This document shows, one piece after another, positions 1 through 8,419 of a DNA stretch of 13,552 bases (the stretch's first letter is position 1; every line of letters starts with the position of its first letter). This DNA is from an uncultured Flavobacteriales bacterium (lineage in GTDB: Bacteria > Bacteroidota > Bacteroidia > Flavobacteriales_E > Vicingaceae). The stretch is taken from positions 1-13,552 of the forward strand of contig CAJXRL010000046.1 in NCBI GenBank assembly GCA_913059105.1, in the 5' to 3' direction. A program made the position numbers and the translations under genes. The notes beneath the pieces were generated by a model that worked only from the letters and a program-made list of their open reading frames with translations, was not told the DNA's origin and ran no database searches.

Positions 1-43
1 ACAGAGTAGATCGTCGGCAGCGTCAGATGTGTATAAGAGACAG
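1..43 (+). other. Nextera adapter and index (non-genomic)
   Basis: Positions 11-24 (TCGTCGGCAGCGTC) followed by 25-43 (AGATGTGTATAAGAGACAG) are the Illumina Nextera read-1 transposome adapter, ending in the 19-base Tn5 mosaic end. Positions 3-10 (AGAGTAGA) sit where the i5 index belongs and match, from memory, index S504; positions 1-2 fit the end of the P5 stem. This is library sequence left in the assembly. Genomic DNA begins at 44. Confidence 0.98.
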
Positions 44-975
44 GGCGTATCTTCAAAACCCTCTACCCCAGCAGCAGCCTGAACAGGAGCGCTTACCACT
101 TTAGTAACTGGTTGGTAACTCTCAATATCTCTTTTGATAATTCGTCCTCCATCGCCTGAACCGGCAACTGTTGATACGTCAATGTTTTTTTCCTTCGCTA
201 ATCGTTGTGCTAATGGAGAGATTTTCACCCTACCATCAGAATTCAACTGTGCCTTAGGCTCACTTGGCTGACTAGGGGCTGCAGTTTTAGTTTCTATAGG
301 AGTTGCTTTTTCTTCAACAGGTGCATCGGTTGTGGTTTTATTTGAACCAAAAGCATCAATTAATTTTTGATAATCAGCTCCTTTTTCGCCAATAACTCCC
401 AATATAGCATCTACCTCTGCAGCATCTCCAGCTTTTACACCTTGATACAATAGAATGCCATCTTCAAAAGATTCGAATTCCATTGTAGCTTTATCTGTTT
501 CAATCTCAGCCAAAATTTCTCCGGACTCTACAACATCGCCAACATTTTTAACCCATGAGGCTACCGTTCCTTCCGTCATAGTGTCACTCAACTTCGGCAT
601 CTTAATGATGACTGCATTAATACCTGAAGTATCTATAGCCACGGCTGCCGGTGCGCTTGTGCTTGTTGGTACTTCTGCATTTTCCGCAGCAACAGGAGCG
701 CTATCATTTGTGTTTAATAATGATGCATAATCTTCCCCTTTCTCACCAACAATTGCTAAGATAGAATCAACCGCTACAGCTTCTCCTTCTTTTACTCCTT
801 GGTATAAAATCACTCCAGATTGAAATGATTCAAATTCCATCGTTGCTTTGTCCGTTTCAATGTCAGCTAATAGCTCTCCATCTTCAACAACATCTCCAAC
901 GTTCTTATGCCATGTTGCTACAACACCTTCTTCCATGGTATCGCTCAACTTGGGCATTTTTATTATTTCAGCCAT
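44..975 (-). CDS. aceF: Pyruvate dehydrogenase E2, dihydrolipoamide acetyltransferase (3' end missing)
   Basis: This is the acetyl-transferring core of the cytoplasmic pyruvate dehydrogenase complex, which moves the acetyl group from E1 to CoA through lipoyl-lysine arms. I translated it from ATG 975-973 (MAEIIKMPKLSDTMEEG). About 310 codons remain. Two tandem lipoyl domains are present, at residues about 1-77 and 120-199, each with an ETDKAT motif and predicted lipoyl lysines K43 and K162. Ala/Pro/Thr-rich linkers follow each. A peripheral subunit-binding domain lies at about 249-287 (ISPLAQRLAKEKNIDV, then AGSGDGGRIIKRDI). The frame stays open into the adapter at 43, so the catalytic acetyltransferase domain with its C-terminal His motif is lost to the contig end, not to mutation. 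It lies 21 nt after pdhA on the same strand, so the two are very likely co-transcribed. A branched-chain or 2-oxoglutarate E2 is less likely because of the pdhA neighbour. It is often named pdhC in this phylum. Confidence 0.95.
379..975 (-). repeat. Tandem lipoyl-domain duplication inside E2
   Basis: Two copies of a domain of about 78 codons lie at roughly 745-975 and 379-618, separated by an Ala/Pro/Thr-rich linker. They are obviously similar in protein (MPKLSDTM, VGDVVE.GE, IETDKATMEFESF and YQGVK occur in both) and partly in DNA. The synonymous sites differ, which points to an old duplication typical of multi-lipoyl E2 proteins and not to a recent or assembly-generated copy. Confidence 0.85.
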
Positions 976-996
976 AACAAAATCTTGTTTTTGGTT

Positions 997-2034
997 TTAA
1001 TCTTTAATGTAAGGGTAATCTTCTTGAGTGTAAACATCTGTGTACAATTCAGAAGCATCCGGATAAGCAGATGCTTCAGCGAAGTCAATAGATTCTACAA
1101 CTTGCGCTTTTACTCTGTCTTGAATAACTTTCAATTCAGGCTCTGTAGCGTATTTTTTCTTCTGAATTACATTCAATGCTTGTTCAATTGGATCAAGCGT
1201 TTTATACTCAGCTAACTCTTCTTTTGTACGATACTTAGCAGGGTCCGACATAGAATGTCCTTTGTAACGGTAGGTTTTCATTTCCAACAAAGTTGGTCCA
1301 TCACCTTTTCTTGCTCGTGCTACTGCTCGTTCTATTGCTTCGTGAACTGGCTCGCAAGCCATTCCATCAACTTGTTCGTTTGGCATTTCATAGCCTTCAG
1401 CCATTACGTTCAAATTAGTAACGTTAGAAACTCTGTCTACAGCTGTTCCCATTGCGTAGTTGTTATTTTCAATAATAAAAATAACTGGCAATTTCCAAAA
1501 CATAGCCATGTTCAACGCTTCATGAAAAGCTCCTTGTCGAACTGCTCCGTCTCCCATGTAACAAAGTGTCACATTATCATTTCCCTTGTACTTATCAGCA
1601 AAAGCAATTCCTGCGCCCATTGGTATTTGTCCACCAACAATACCATGACCACCAAAGAAATTTAATTCTTTACTAAACATGTGCATCGAGCCACCTTTTC
1701 CTTTAGTACATCCCGTTTCTTTCCCATACAATTCTGCCATCACATATTTAGGGTCCATTCCCAACCCAATTGGGTGAGCATGGTCTCTATATGCCGTAAT
1801 ATAATTGTCTGTTGGTTTTGTTGCTGAAACAGCTCCTGCAACCAACGCTTCTTGTCCAATATATAAGTGACAGAATCCGCGGATTTTTTGTTGAATGTAC
1901 AGCTGACCTGCTTTCTCTTCAAATTTTCTCATCAAAAGCATTGACTCATACCATTTAAGGTAAGTTGCTTTATCAAACTTCTCTCCTTTCTTGACGCTAG
2001 TTTTCGCCTTCTTTGCTGTAGTTTTTGTTGCCAT
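997..2034 (-). CDS. pdhA: Pyruvate dehydrogenase E1 component, alpha subunit
   Basis: This is the thiamine-diphosphate-binding alpha chain of the heterotetrameric (alpha2beta2) E1, which decarboxylates pyruvate and acetylates the E2 lipoyl arm. The protein has 345 aa, normal for bacterial E1 alpha. The ThDP/Mg motif starts with G161-D162-G163 (MGDGAVRQGAFHEA) and ends at ENNNYAMGT (about 189-197). Also visible are the N-terminal HLYIGQEA segment (about 56-63) and the loop YRYKGHSMSDPAKYR, which corresponds to the phosphorylation loop of eukaryotic E1 alpha. The first 20 or so residues are a Lys/Ala/Thr-rich tail that may bind nucleic acid or simply be flexible. The start is ATG 2034, with a TACATTTG box 22 nt upstream. 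The aceF gene follows after 21 nt. No E1 beta gene is in the window, so pdhB must be elsewhere, as is usual for this arrangement in Flavobacteriia (from memory). Confidence 0.95.
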   Translation of the reverse strand: MATKTTAKKAKTSVKKGEKFDKATYLKWYESMLLMRKFEEKAGQLYIQQKIRGFCHLYIGQEALVAGAVSATKPTDNYITAYRDHAHPIGLGMDPKYVMAELYGKETGCTKGKGGSMHMFSKELNFFGGHGIVGGQIPMGAGIAFADKYKGNDNVTLCYMGDGAVRQGAFHEALNMAMFWKLPVIFIIENNNYAMGTAVDRVSNVTNLNVMAEGYEMPNEQVDGMACEPVHEAIERAVARARKGDGPTLLEMKTYRYKGHSMSDPAKYRTKEELAEYKTLDPIEQALNVIQKKKYATEPELKVIQDRVKAQVVESIDFAEASAYPDASELYTDVYTQEDYPYIKD

Positions 2035-2056
2035 AATCGCTGAAAAATGTGGTTGG

Positions 2057-2064
2057 CAAATGTA
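2057..2064 (-). promoter_or_regulatory. Candidate -7 box for pdhA-aceF
   Basis: The minus strand reads TACATTTG, a match to the Bacteroidota -7 consensus TAnnTTTG. It lies 22 nt before the pdhA ATG, in the 57-nt gap after cdd. I see no clear TTG at the -33 position, so this could be a weak internal promoter giving pdhA-aceF its own transcript in addition to read-through from cdd. Confidence 0.4.
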
Positions 2065-2091
2065 GTATAAAAACGTTTATTTTTTACTTTC

Positions 2092-2583
2092 TTACTGCTT
2101 TTTCAAAGCTGTAAAATCGAACGCCAAAGGGAGTAAATCTCTGCAGCTGTTAAATTCCCATACTTCTTTGCTCGAATTCATCAGTAAAACCTTTATATTC
2201 TTGTTTTGTTTAACCTCATATTCAACCAATACCTGTCGACAAGAACCGCATGGAGAAATTTGCTTTTTAGCTGTAGTTTCAGAAGCCGCATAAATCGCGA
2301 TAGTTTGCATCTCTTTGTCTCTGTGATTTGCTGATGTAGCAAACATCGCAACTCTTTCGGCACACAATCCTGAAGGATAAGCCGCATTCTCTTGGTTCGA
2401 ACCAGATACAATCTCACCACTTTTCAATAAAACAGATGCTCCAACATGGAATTCTGAATAAGGAGCATAAGCGTCATTGGAAATTTCAACTGCGTTTTTT
2501 AATAAGTTTATATCTTCATCATCTAAATCAGAAATATGAGAATAAGATGAATACTGAATCGAAATATTTTGATTTTCTTTCAT
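2092..2583 (-). CDS. cdd: Cytidine deaminase
   Basis: This enzyme hydrolytically deaminates cytidine and deoxycytidine to uridine and deoxyuridine in cytoplasmic pyrimidine salvage. The 163-aa protein is of the small homotetrameric, one-zinc type, with an N-terminal extension of about 25 residues. Key positions visible are substrate-binding N63 and E65 (GSNQENAAYPSG), zinc ligand C74 with catalytic proton shuttle E76 (CAERVA), and zinc ligands C112 and C115 (PCGSCRQV). All catalytic residues are intact. The ATG at 2583-2581 is the first usable start. It lies 55 nt downstream of ispF and 57 nt upstream of pdhA on the same strand. I see no good -7 box in the upstream gap, so it is probably carried on the porV-ispF transcript. 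Confidence 0.95.
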   Translation of the reverse strand: MKENQNISIQYSSYSHISDLDDEDINLLKNAVEISNDAYAPYSEFHVGASVLLKSGEIVSGSNQENAAYPSGLCAERVAMFATSANHRDKEMQTIAIYAASETTAKKQISPCGSCRQVLVEYEVKQNKNIKVLLMNSSKEVWEFNSCRDLLPLAFDFTALKKQ

Positions 2584-2638
2584 AAGAAATACTTTATGTG
2601 CAAGATAAACAATTGACTAGAAACAAGAATTACAAACT

Positions 2639-3118
2639 CTAATCTTTATAGATTAGTACAGTAGCGTAAGCCGAAACTCCTTCCCCTCTTCCTTCGAATC
2701 CTAACCTCTCGGTGGTTGTGGCTTTTATTGACAAATCATCTTCATCAATACCCATGCATTCAGCTAATACCTTTTTCATTGCCGGAATATGTGGATTCAC
2801 TTTTGGTTTTTCTAAGGCAATTGTAGAGTCAATGTTCGAAATCTTGTAGCCTTTATCAGCTAAAATCTTAACGACATCCTTTAATAAAATAGTACTATCA
2901 ATGCCTTTGTATTGCACATCCGTTGGAGGAAAGTGAAATCCAATATCACGCAAATTTGCAGCTCCTAAAAGAGCATCACAAATGGTATGAATCAATACAT
3001 CTGCATCAGAATGGCCAAAGGTTCCGCTAGAATGAGGAATGTGAATTCCACCTAAGATGAAATCTTCACCTTCAGCTAGTTGATGTACATCAAATCCAAA
3101 ACCTACACGAATTTTCAC
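2639..3118 (-). CDS. ispF: 2-C-methyl-D-erythritol 2,4-cyclodiphosphate synthase
   Basis: This is the fifth enzyme of the MEP (non-mevalonate) isoprenoid pathway. It cyclises CDP-methylerythritol phosphate to MEcPP with release of CMP, as a homotrimer with zinc and a second divalent metal. At 159 aa it has the normal family length. The zinc ligands D10, H12 (GFGFDVHQL) and H44 (DADVLIHTICDALLGA) are visible, as are the DIGFHFPP segment and the C-terminal ATTTERLGFEGRGEG motif. The start codon is GTG (3118-3116). It is essentially forced: the only codons between it and an in-frame TAA are ATA, and the metal-binding FDVH lies just 10 residues in, so no later start works. That TAA is the stop codon of porV, so ispF begins 3 nt after porV in the same frame and is probably translationally coupled to it. 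Confidence 0.95.
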   Translation of the reverse strand: MKIRVGFGFDVHQLAEGEDFILGGIHIPHSSGTFGHSDADVLIHTICDALLGAANLRDIGFHFPPTDVQYKGIDSTILLKDVVKILADKGYKISNIDSTIALEKPKVNPHIPAMKKVLAECMGIDEDDLSIKATTTERLGFEGRGEGVSAYATVLIYKD

Positions 3119-3121
3119 TAT

Positions 3122-4408
3122 TTAGTCTTTATTTTGGCTTGCAAAGTCGTCGAACCTAAACCCTAATGTAAAACGAACTGAACCGGCTAATGGATTAGTC
3201 TGAGCATTGCCAATTAGATAAGATGCATCAAACTGAAATACACTTAGTTTAAATCCTACTCCAGCCGTCAAATATCTACGATTCCCTTTTAGTGGATTTT
3301 CGTAAAAATAACCTAACCTTACCGCAACTTGCTTGTCATACCAATATTCAATTCCTGCAGACAAGGTGACCTCGCTTAATTCTTCTTTTAATTTACTGCG
3401 TTCTTCCACAACAACTCCAGAGCCATCATTGTTGATCCCAGTTACTACTCCCGGAGCGTCATTAAATGAACCAAATACGCCGCTTGCGATACTAACATTG
3501 GGGTCTCTTCCTGAAACCACAACCGGATTTCCTGCCGGGTCATTTACTACTGTTCCAGTTGAATCAATCAAATACGTTGGTGGCGATGGGACTAATAGCT
3601 TATTTGCCTCGACTATGAAGGTCATAGAGTTGTAATCATCAAAGTCTAATTGCAAAGAGGTTCCAAGTCTTAAGTTTGAAGGAAGAAAATCATTTTCGTC
3701 ATTATCTGAATATGACATTTTTGCTCCAAGATTTGAGATATTTATTCCAGCCCTTACTGTTGCGTCATAATCTGCAATTCTTAAATCATCATTAAACCAA
3801 TAGGCCGAAACGTCAGCAGCAACAGATTGAGCAGCTCTTGTATCCGTTCCATTTACATTTACACCGTTCGTTAAATTAGAGTTGACGTATCGCAATGCCA
3901 TCCCAAAAGAAAATTGTCGAGAGAGTTGCAAACCATAACCAACATCTAAAGCAAATTCATTTGGTCTAAAATTTCCAATTATATTGCCATTAATATCCGT
4001 AAACGTAATATCTCCTAGTGAAAAATAACGCAGTGACCCACTTACTGTTGATCGCTTATCAATCTTATAAAATCCAGTTAAATAGGCTAAACTGATATCG
4101 CCAACCAAATTTCTAAGCCAAGGAGAATAACTCAAAGAAAAACCCAAATTTCCATCAATAAACGCAGACTTTGCTACATTCCAATGAATTGAGCTCAAGT
4201 CAGGAGAAGTAGATACGCCTGCATCTCCCAATGCTCCCGCTCTGGAGTCTGGAGAAATAAGTAAAAACGGTACAGCCGTTGTGATGGTATTTAGCTCCGC
4301 CTCTGTTTGCGTTTGTTGAGCATTTACCGTATTTTGAGCGACCAGATCTACACCAACTAAGAAAGCAAGAACCGTAAGCGCAGTAATTTTAATATTGTGT
4401 TTTTTCAA
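3122..4408 (-). CDS. porV: Type IX secretion outer-membrane protein PorV (LptO)
   Basis: PorV is a FadL-like outer-membrane beta-barrel of the type IX secretion system. It collects cargo from the SprA/Sov translocon and delivers it to the PorU sortase in the surface attachment complex. The 428-aa protein starts with a signal peptide (MKKHNIKITALTVLAFLVGV...AQ, cleavage near residue 25-31). It then has the family's conserved N-terminal segment TTAVPFLLISPDSRAGALGD followed by alternating barrel strands and the C-terminal strands VRLGYFYENPLKGNRRYLT and VRFTLGFRF. The predicted start is TTG at 4408-4406. No in-frame ATG exists between it and the upstream -7 box, and the next internal Met falls deep inside the barrel, so TTG is the only start that keeps the signal peptide. 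It lies 63 nt after porU and 3 nt before ispF. Confidence 0.93.
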   Translation of the reverse strand: MKKHNIKITALTVLAFLVGVDLVAQNTVNAQQTQTEAELNTITTAVPFLLISPDSRAGALGDAGVSTSPDLSSIHWNVAKSAFIDGNLGFSLSYSPWLRNLVGDISLAYLTGFYKIDKRSTVSGSLRYFSLGDITFTDINGNIIGNFRPNEFALDVGYGLQLSRQFSFGMALRYVNSNLTNGVNVNGTDTRAAQSVAADVSAYWFNDDLRIADYDATVRAGINISNLGAKMSYSDNDENDFLPSNLRLGTSLQLDFDDYNSMTFIVEANKLLVPSPPTYLIDSTGTVVNDPAGNPVVVSGRDPNVSIASGVFGSFNDAPGVVTGINNDGSGVVVEERSKLKEELSEVTLSAGIEYWYDKQVAVRLGYFYENPLKGNRRYLTAGVGFKLSVFQFDASYLIGNAQTNPLAGSVRFTLGFRFDDFASQNKD

Positions 4409-4430
4409 AAGATTTTTTTTTGAAGGAGTG

Positions 4431-4438
4431 CAAATATA
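4431..4438 (-). promoter_or_regulatory. Candidate -7 box for porV (ispF, cdd)
   Basis: The minus strand reads TATATTTG, a perfect TAnnTTTG match, 22 nt before the TTG start of porV in the 63-nt gap after porU. No clean TTG is seen at -33. It suggests that porV and the downstream ispF and cdd can be transcribed separately from porU. The predicted leader is under about 20 nt, too short for a regulatory RNA. Confidence 0.5.
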
Positions 4439-4471
4439 ACAAAGATTAGAAGGACAGAAACCATTTCAGGC

Positions 4472-7400
4472 TTACAGGATCACGAGTTTTTCAATCTTCT
4501 CAGAAGTTGAACCATTTGCCGACCGGACTTGAAGTTTATACATATATACACCTTTCCCAATTCTATCACCAAAATCATCTCTACCGTCCCAACGAATATC
4601 CTTTGATACAAAACCGTCGTTCACAATGATCTTATCTATCGACTTCACTAATTTTCCAGATATTGTGAACACTTCCAATTTTATGTCCATTACAACACCT
4701 GATTGATTGTGCTGAAAGATGAATTCAGTATTTGTTGTAAATGGGTTCGGGTAATTAACCAAGTTCTCTATCTTAACTTCTTGGTCTTTTACTACGGTGA
4801 ATTCTATCGTCTTTTCAGAAGAATTATTTGCAACATCCCAGGCCTTCACTTTCAAACTATGCTTCCCAGGAGATAAATCAGCAAAAGGGAAAGAGACTAT
4901 ACCTTGAGTATGGTCATCCACGGCAGCTTCATAATAATCATTTAAGATGAACGAATTCTCAGAATTTCCATCTAAAGTCGCTACTATGTCATGTCCAATT
5001 CCACTACCTACTGTATTAATACCTTGATCATCCATTAAATTCAATAATAGTCGAGGATTTTCATCGGTAACTCCGCCATAAATAAAACTCTCATTGTTTA
5101 AATAAAGATCCATTTGAGGTCCTTGTTCATCTTGAACCAAATTAGGATTACTCCCTCCTATCACTAAGTCTTCAGAATATCCATTAGCATCTGTCAATTG
5201 ATTTTCTGCATAATATGAAATTTTACCACTTCCGTAACTGTATGAGATATCTTTCGGTACAACAAATGTGAATGTAAAATCCCCGTTTGTTACTGTGGCT
5301 TTTCCTTTAAAAATTCTTCTTTCTCTTGTTTGAAAAGTAAAAACCCCTCCGCCATCATTATTTAAAGTATTCTTCGACTCCACTTTATCAAATACTGTAG
5401 GATATACAACACCATTAAAATTAGAAAGTTTATCTCCATTTTCATCAGTTATCATGCCCGCAATAGTAACTTGCGAAAGGGCATTAAGTGTATCTGCTTG
5501 CGCCAAAGATTTCCCATTAATTGTAGTTGTAACCACATTTTCTTTAGGAATTGCTAATCGGATTGCAGGATCTCCAAGAAGAGAAAAATTTCTAGAATTT
5601 GATGAATAGGCATTAAAGTTCTTCACTTCTAAAAATATATCTCCCAATCTCATAGCTTCATTATTTGGCCTAGGTTCAAATACTTTATCATAAAATGTTC
5701 GATTCATCAAATAATTTGGACTTGAAAAAACCAACCGTGTCGTTGTCATTAATCCAATTGCACCTCCATTTGGGTTCAGCAGTAATAATTCGCCCCCAGA
5801 AGTTCTCAAGGGATCATCGTATCTACTAAATTCACAGGTTGCAGTTATAAATACTGGCAGATTTTGCTTATTCTTCCAATTTGTAATTTCATAAATTCCC
5901 AATACTCTCTCAGAAGTCCATCCAGTTTCGCCACCATGGCCGGTATAGTTTACAAAAAGAGCCCCATCTTCTACCGTTTGAACCAAATCATCTGTTACCT
6001 GAGGATATCTTGCCCCGCTTGCAGTCGACTGCTGCTGATAGGCATCTAAAAATATTTTTTGCGTATTAAAATCTTTCCCTCGTAGATCCACTAGTTTTGA
6101 CAAATCATTAGCCTGATTCATATGCACAACTCCATCTTCATCATCACCAACAAAAACAATTTTATTTCTCCAATCGTTCATTGTAGCTGAAGAATAATAA
6201 GTCTCAATCTTATTTACAATCCCTTCCGCTTCTTGAAGAGTTTGTACTGGGAAACGACCTATTGCTACATCCATTCGATCTAAACTAGGGACTCTCCATT
6301 GTCCTTCCGTATCATCTAACAACCCAAAATAGTCATCCGATACATGAGAATTTACAGGATCGACAGAGTTTGAGGATTGAAATGAGGGAACATAATTAGT
6401 TCCTCCCGAAGATGAATTTTTAAATACATATGACGCATCCCCCATCATTAGAACATATTTAGGAGGCGTTCCCAATCCTCCTGCTCTATCGTAAAACATT
6501 TTTATAAATGTTCTCATGCCAATTAAATCTTGTGAACCAGAAGAAAACTCATTAAAAATTTGTTTAGCGGTAACCACATTAACTAAAAGACCTTCACTCC
6601 TGTGAATGTTTGCCAAACGATCTGCAGCAGCTAAAAAGTTATTGTGACTAATAATTAGCAAATCTGCCTGAGGTAAGGCGTGCAAGTTTTGATTTGCAAC
6701 TTTTCCTTTAGCATAAACTCCCGTTGAGTCAGGACTTGTAAAAGCAATATATTCTCTAAATTGAGTGACATCATTTTGAAATGTTGAAGCAGTTCCGAGA
6801 TTCTGAACCGTCATTGCATCGACAGTCTCTATGTTGGTAATATCCCAAACTTTTAAATTCACAGTATTGGGGAATTGAAAAATGGCTTCTGCATTTAAAG
6901 TTCCGTTTGCAACTACAGATCTACGATCTCTAAATCTAATTTGATTGCCTGTCATTGCAATTTTAGACCTCATATTAACCGTTAAATAGTTCAACCACCC
7001 TTTAGATACAACCTGTGGCTTGTTATAATTAACATTAAATGACATAACCCCTTGGTTTGGAGTAAATTCAAACATCCCCCGAGATGCTTGAGCAAATCGA
7101 TATTCATATCGCGTCAAATTGGTAGACCCTACCTCAGTTTCGAACGATTGCCCATTCACAGATAGAGTAAATTTACTTTTCACGCTAGATCTTGCTAAGA
7201 CACTCATTTCAATTTTAGCTTTCTCTGATAAAACCGTATTTGAAGCATTTATAACAATATTTAGGTTTGTAGTATTATCAAATAACTCTCCAACCCATAA
7301 ACTACCTGACTTCAAAAGGTTTGACAGCTCTGATTCATGATAACCATAATTATCATATTCAGTAACCGTTGTTACAGGAGAGTTTGGTGATATACCCTTT

Positions 7401-8272
7401 ACATTCACTCTTTTCCCGTTGGATCCCTCAACATTTATAAAGTAAAAAGTGGTATCGCTAAACCTATTCAAGGAATGCCTAAAAAATTGCAATGTGCTAT
7501 CATAGGCCCATTCAATTTGATCGTCTCCGTAGAACAAAACGTAATCGTTTGCATCCAAGGAGCCATCTTCTTCACCAACAACAACAATTGAATTTTCTAA
7601 TAAATCATCAGGCCTCGGGACAGAATTTAACTCCGGTAACATACCACCACCGTAACCATAAATCTTAATTTTCCTAGGATCTAAACTTTCAACGTCTAAT
7701 CCCAAATTAGAAAGAAAATTTCTAGAAAGCTTAAAGACCTTTTCTTCTGTTACAGCTATTTTATACCAGTTCCCGCTTGCTAATTTAGATTGTGCAGCAA
7801 AATTCAAGCTTTTAGTTCTTCTGAATCTAGATTTCTCTGAACCAGAAAAAACTATATCGGCCGACATTAATCTTTCAACTTGTCCATTTGTAGTTAATCT
7901 AAGAGGAATTATTTTTACTAACGAACTAGTTCTTTTTTTAATTGAAACTAAATTCGTTTCAATTAAAAAGTCTGTAGTTAAGTCATTTTTATCTATCAAA
8001 TTTAAATCTATAGCACTAATAACTTCAGATCTCACATTCTCTAACCTAAATCCATTTATTATTTGTCCATTAAATTCTTTTACTAGGAAAGGAATATTTG
8101 ATACAGCAAAATCATATTGCGCCTCATTAAATGTAAGTGCTTTTCGATTTAATTTACCTTCTAGACCGTATTCTAAAGGAGTTCCCCACTGCAATTGAAG
8201 GCTAGTAGGATTCTGTCCTATCAAGAACAAAGTAAAAAGTGACAGAAGTAATGTTAAATTAATTTTCTTCAT
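4472..8272 (-). CDS. porU: Type IX secretion sortase PorU (C25 gingipain-type peptidase)
   Basis: PorU is the cell-surface cysteine peptidase of the T9SS. It cleaves the conserved C-terminal signal domain from cargo and, in Porphyromonas gingivalis, joins the cargo to anionic LPS. The protein has 1266 aa, within the normal size. A signal peptide (MKKINLTLLLSLFTLFLIGQ) is followed by PorU N-terminal beta-domains (about 150-540) and the C25 peptidase domain (about 545-920). The catalytic pair is visible as H779 in VNYTGHGGETGW and C813 in ITATCEFSRYDDP, 34 residues apart. An Ig-like region follows, then a C-terminal FlgD/CTD-like domain (about 1180-1266: NYPNPF, WDGRDDFGDRIGKGVYMYKL). PorU is known to keep its own such domain uncleaved. 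The start is ATG 8272-8270. It is divergent from the porP/sprF homologue and 63 nt upstream of porV, its functional partner. Confidence 0.95.
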   Translation of the reverse strand: MKKINLTLLLSLFTLFLIGQNPTSLQLQWGTPLEYGLEGKLNRKALTFNEAQYDFAVSNIPFLVKEFNGQIINGFRLENVRSEVISAIDLNLIDKNDLTTDFLIETNLVSIKKRTSSLVKIIPLRLTTNGQVERLMSADIVFSGSEKSRFRRTKSLNFAAQSKLASGNWYKIAVTEEKVFKLSRNFLSNLGLDVESLDPRKIKIYGYGGGMLPELNSVPRPDDLLENSIVVVGEEDGSLDANDYVLFYGDDQIEWAYDSTLQFFRHSLNRFSDTTFYFINVEGSNGKRVNVKGISPNSPVTTVTEYDNYGYHESELSNLLKSGSLWVGELFDNTTNLNIVINASNTVLSEKAKIEMSVLARSSVKSKFTLSVNGQSFETEVGSTNLTRYEYRFAQASRGMFEFTPNQGVMSFNVNYNKPQVVSKGWLNYLTVNMRSKIAMTGNQIRFRDRRSVVANGTLNAEAIFQFPNTVNLKVWDITNIETVDAMTVQNLGTASTFQNDVTQFREYIAFTSPDSTGVYAKGKVANQNLHALPQADLLIISHNNFLAAADRLANIHRSEGLLVNVVTAKQIFNEFSSGSQDLIGMRTFIKMFYDRAGGLGTPPKYVLMMGDASYVFKNSSSGGTNYVPSFQSSNSVDPVNSHVSDDYFGLLDDTEGQWRVPSLDRMDVAIGRFPVQTLQEAEGIVNKIETYYSSATMNDWRNKIVFVGDDEDGVVHMNQANDLSKLVDLRGKDFNTQKIFLDAYQQQSTASGARYPQVTDDLVQTVEDGALFVNYTGHGGETGWTSERVLGIYEITNWKNKQNLPVFITATCEFSRYDDPLRTSGGELLLLNPNGGAIGLMTTTRLVFSSPNYLMNRTFYDKVFEPRPNNEAMRLGDIFLEVKNFNAYSSNSRNFSLLGDPAIRLAIPKENVVTTTINGKSLAQADTLNALSQVTIAGMITDENGDKLSNFNGVVYPTVFDKVESKNTLNNDGGGVFTFQTRERRIFKGKATVTNGDFTFTFVVPKDISYSYGSGKISYYAENQLTDANGYSEDLVIGGSNPNLVQDEQGPQMDLYLNNESFIYGGVTDENPRLLLNLMDDQGINTVGSGIGHDIVATLDGNSENSFILNDYYEAAVDDHTQGIVSFPFADLSPGKHSLKVKAWDVANNSSEKTIEFTVVKDQEVKIENLVNYPNPFTTNTEFIFQHNQSGVVMDIKLEVFTISGKLVKSIDKIIVNDGFVSKDIRWDGRDDFGDRIGKGVYMYKLQVRSANGSTSEKIEKLVIL

Positions 8273-8419
8273 AATTATCTATTTCCCGAAGGATTGTAAT
8301 TTCGTCATCATTGAACGATACCGCATTAAAAATATTGCACAAATAAAGTTTGTAAAGATATAACACGAATTGAATAATCTAGTTTATCTATATTTGCGGT
8401 TAGGCTGAAGTTTTTTAGA
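8273..8419. promoter_or_regulatory. Divergent promoter region between porU and the porP/sprF homologue
   Basis: This 147-nt AT-rich gap separates the two divergent T9SS gene blocks and must hold the start signals for both. The rightward promoter is clear (8370-8396). For porU, the best I can find on the minus strand is TTTATTTG at 8347-8340, one mismatch from TAnnTTTG, about 67 nt before the porU ATG. No riboswitch, operator palindrome or small ORF is evident. Confidence 0.55.
8370..8396 (+). promoter_or_regulatory. Promoter of the porP/sprF homologue
   Basis: The -33 element TTG lies at 8370-8372 and the -7 element TATATTTG at 8389-8396, with 16 nt between them. This is close to the Bacteroidota sigma-ABfr consensus TTG-N17-23-TAnnTTTG. 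The -7 box ends 23 nt before the GTG start, so the leader is very short. It is the best promoter in the window. Confidence 0.6.

Noticed and set aside
44..60. Truncated E2 as a pseudogene
   Set aside because: The reading frame is intact up to the adapter, so the loss is due to the end of the contig.
976..996. Small AACAA/TTGTT inverted repeat between pdhA and aceF
   Set aside because: Only 5 bp of AT-rich pairing with no T tract after it on the coding strand; not convincing as a terminator or processing site.
907..1665. Open frames of about 100-136 codons on the plus strand opposite pdhA
   Set aside because: They are antisense to a strongly conserved gene, have low-complexity Cys/Ser/Phe/His-rich translations and lack a recognisable domain or promoter.
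3119..3124. A natural PorV-IspF fusion broken by a nonsense mutation
   Set aside because: Both proteins have full family length with proper ends, PorV's terminal barrel strand is complete and IspF has its normal N-terminus. The shared frame is coincidental or reflects coupling.
3400..3600. The Gly/Asn/Val-rich stretch of PorV (about residues 275-335) as a novel inserted domain
   Set aside because: PorV homologues have a comparable long extracellular loop with similar GRDPNVS and FNDAPGG-like text, as I recall them, so it is a family feature.
3333..3635. A 100-codon plus-strand frame opposite porV
   Set aside because: It is antisense to the PorV barrel, with no start signals and composition explained by the complementary codons.
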